In this document: piece after piece, positions 5,709-6,683 of the stretch
Layout of the letters: each line of letters opens with the position of its first letter
Numbering within the stretch: the stretch's first letter is position 1
DNA from: Glacieibacterium sp038211965
GTDB taxonomy: Bacteria > Pseudomonadota > Alphaproteobacteria > Sphingomonadales > Sphingomonadaceae
Assembly: GCA_038211965.1 (NCBI GenBank)
Contig: JBBQVB010000129.1
Coordinates: forward strand, 1-6,683
Direction of reading: 5' to 3'
Length of the DNA: 6,683 nucleotides
Position numbers and translations under genes: made by a program
The notes under the pieces: generated by a model
Seen by the model: the letters and a program-made list of their open reading frames with translations, nothing else
The model's database searches: none
What the model was told of the DNA's origin: nothing

Positions 5709-6683
5709 CAGCGCTCCAAACCTTTAACAAAGCGCTCGAACAGATAGTGGCTGTCCTGCGGCCCCGGGCTCGCCTCCGGATGATACTGCACACTGAACGC
5801 GCTCCGGTCGGTCAGCTCCAGCCCCGCCAGCGAGCCGTCGAACAGCGACACATGCGTCGCCCGCGCGTTCGCCGGCAGCGTGTCCGCCTCGACCGCGAAG
5901 CCGTGGTTCATGCTGGTGATCTCGACACGGCCGTCGCTCAGCCGCTTGACCGGATGGTTCGCGCCGCGGTGGCCCTGGTGCATCTTGCTGGTCTTCGCTC
6001 CCACCGCCAACCCAAGGAGCTGGTGGCCGAGGCAGATGCCGAACAGCGGCACGCCGGCGTTGAGCACCGCCTGGATCGTCGGCACGGCATACACCCCCGT
6101 CGCGGCGGGGTCGCCGGGGCCGTTCGACAGGAAGATGCCGTCGGGCGCGTGCGCCATGATCTCGTCGAAGGTTGCGGCGGCGGGCACCACCGTCACCCGC
6201 GCCCCTGCCGCGACGAGGTTGCGGAGGATGTTGCGCTTCATCCCGTAGTCGACCGCGACGACATGGGGGCCGTCTGGGTTTGCGGCGTTCGTCGCATAGC
6301 CCTGCCCCAGCGTCCACAACCCGTCGTCCCAGCGATAGCTTTGTGTCGCGCTGACTTCGCGCGCGAGGTCCATGCCCTCGAGGCCGGGCCAGGCGCGCGC
6401 CTGCGCGAGCAGCGCGGGCACGTCGAACACACCGCTTGCCGAATGCGCGATCACCGCGTTGGGCGCGCCGAGGACGCGGATGCGGCGGGTCAGCGCGCGC
6501 GTGTCGACGCCGCTCAGCCCGATGCGGCCCCAGCCCTTGAGCCAGTCGTCGAAGCTGCGTTCGGCGCGGAAGTTCGCTGCTTCGCTGATCTCCTCACGCA
6601 GGATGCAGCCGAGTGCGTAGGGGTTAGTCGCCTCGACGTCCTCGCTGTTCGCGCCCACGTTGCCGATGTGCGGAAAGGTGAAC
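5708..6683 (-). CDS. carA: Carbamoyl phosphate synthetase small subunit CarA (N-terminus beyond window)
   Basis: CarA is the glutaminase that releases ammonia from glutamine and passes it through a tunnel to CarB. About 324 of an expected 385 or so residues are visible. The frame is open to the right edge and enters with TFPHIGNVGAN, an internal conserved CarA motif, so the real start lies outside; the GTG at 6658 is an internal Val. The first visible half is the CarA-specific N-terminal domain. A class I glutamine amidotransferase domain follows from about VVAVDYGMKRNILR, with the oxyanion-loop SNGPGDP, the nucleophile Cys in FGICLGHQLL (codon 6034-6032) and the His and Glu of QYHPEASPGP completing the triad. 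The protein looks active. Its last codons before the stop (TTT GTT AAA GGT TTG) are AT-rich, unlike the rest of the gene. The stop overlaps the ATG of the next gene. Confidence 0.98.
   Translation of the reverse strand, partial: FTFPHIGNVGANSEDVEATNPYALGCILREEISEAANFRAERSFDDWLKGWGRIGLSGVDTRALTRRIRVLGAPNAVIAHSASGVFDVPALLAQARAWPGLEGMDLAREVSATQSYRWDDGLWTLGQGYATNAANPDGPHVVAVDYGMKRNILRNLVAAGARVTVVPAAATFDEIMAHAPDGIFLSNGPGDPAATGVYAVPTIQAVLNAGVPLFGICLGHQLLGLAVGAKTSKMHQGHRGANHPVKRLSDGRVEITSMNHGFAVEADTLPANARATHVSLFDGSLAGLELTDRSAFSVQYHPEASPGPQDSHYLFERFVKGLER

Noticed and set aside
1..6683. tRNA or rRNA genes, CRISPR arrays, riboswitches, insertion sequences with inverted ends
   Set aside because: I looked on both strands and saw no regularly spaced repeats, transposase or integrase coding frames, or RNA gene signatures. 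Small structured RNAs cannot be excluded by eye.

Overview
The window looks like chromosomal DNA from a high-G+C alphaproteobacterium, most likely a sphingomonad (Sphingomonas/Sphingopyxis-like). This rests on the wording of the GreA and CarB proteins, the carA-carB-greA gene order and the base composition (about 70% G+C in a carB stretch I counted). I ran no search, so the genus is inference. All core genes are on the minus strand, so transcription runs from high to low coordinates: carA (partial, right edge), an AT-rich orphan gene, carB, greA, then a rhomboid-family protease gene (partial, left edge). carA and carB encode the two subunits of carbamoyl phosphate synthetase, which feeds arginine and pyrimidine synthesis. 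GreA rescues backtracked RNA polymerase.

The interesting part is 4098-5710, where carA and carB have been pushed apart twice. Next to carA is a 221-codon gene with far lower G+C (about 43% in the part counted). It fits between its neighbours with stop/start overlaps on both sides: TGATG with carA and TAATG with an old carB start. It encodes a putative winged-helix protein with a C-terminal membrane anchor and no assigned function. Next comes a divergent (+ strand) FitAB/VapBC-like toxin-antitoxin pair: a ribbon-helix-helix antitoxin with a strong Shine-Dalgarno and GTG start, then a PIN-domain ribonuclease toxin whose TTG start overlaps the antitoxin stop.

The toxin-antitoxin pair lies between two directly repeated copies of the carB 5' end, about 82 bp each and offset by 859 bp. 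The copy joined to the carB body (4104-4185) encodes a canonical CarB N-terminus. The copy beyond the toxin (4963-5044) is a remnant that still has its ATG but carries substitutions expected to be damaging. Identity is perfect over a 33-bp core inside the most conserved carB motif. On the start-codon side of the core 11 of 49 positions differ, and on the other side similarity stops almost at once. This is the pattern expected if a small element inserted at the core and brought a replacement carB 5' end, keeping the gene intact. I propose an approximately 859-bp toxin-antitoxin cassette (about 4137-4995) that has no recombinase of its own.

The insertion has regulatory consequences. The toxin-antitoxin promoter (TTGACG-17 bp-TACAAC) has its -35 box touching the carB start codon, and a repeated CAGTGAT flanks its -10 box. 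Antitoxin autoregulation could therefore also affect carB. Any transcript reading from carA into carB must cross both toxin-antitoxin genes in antisense.
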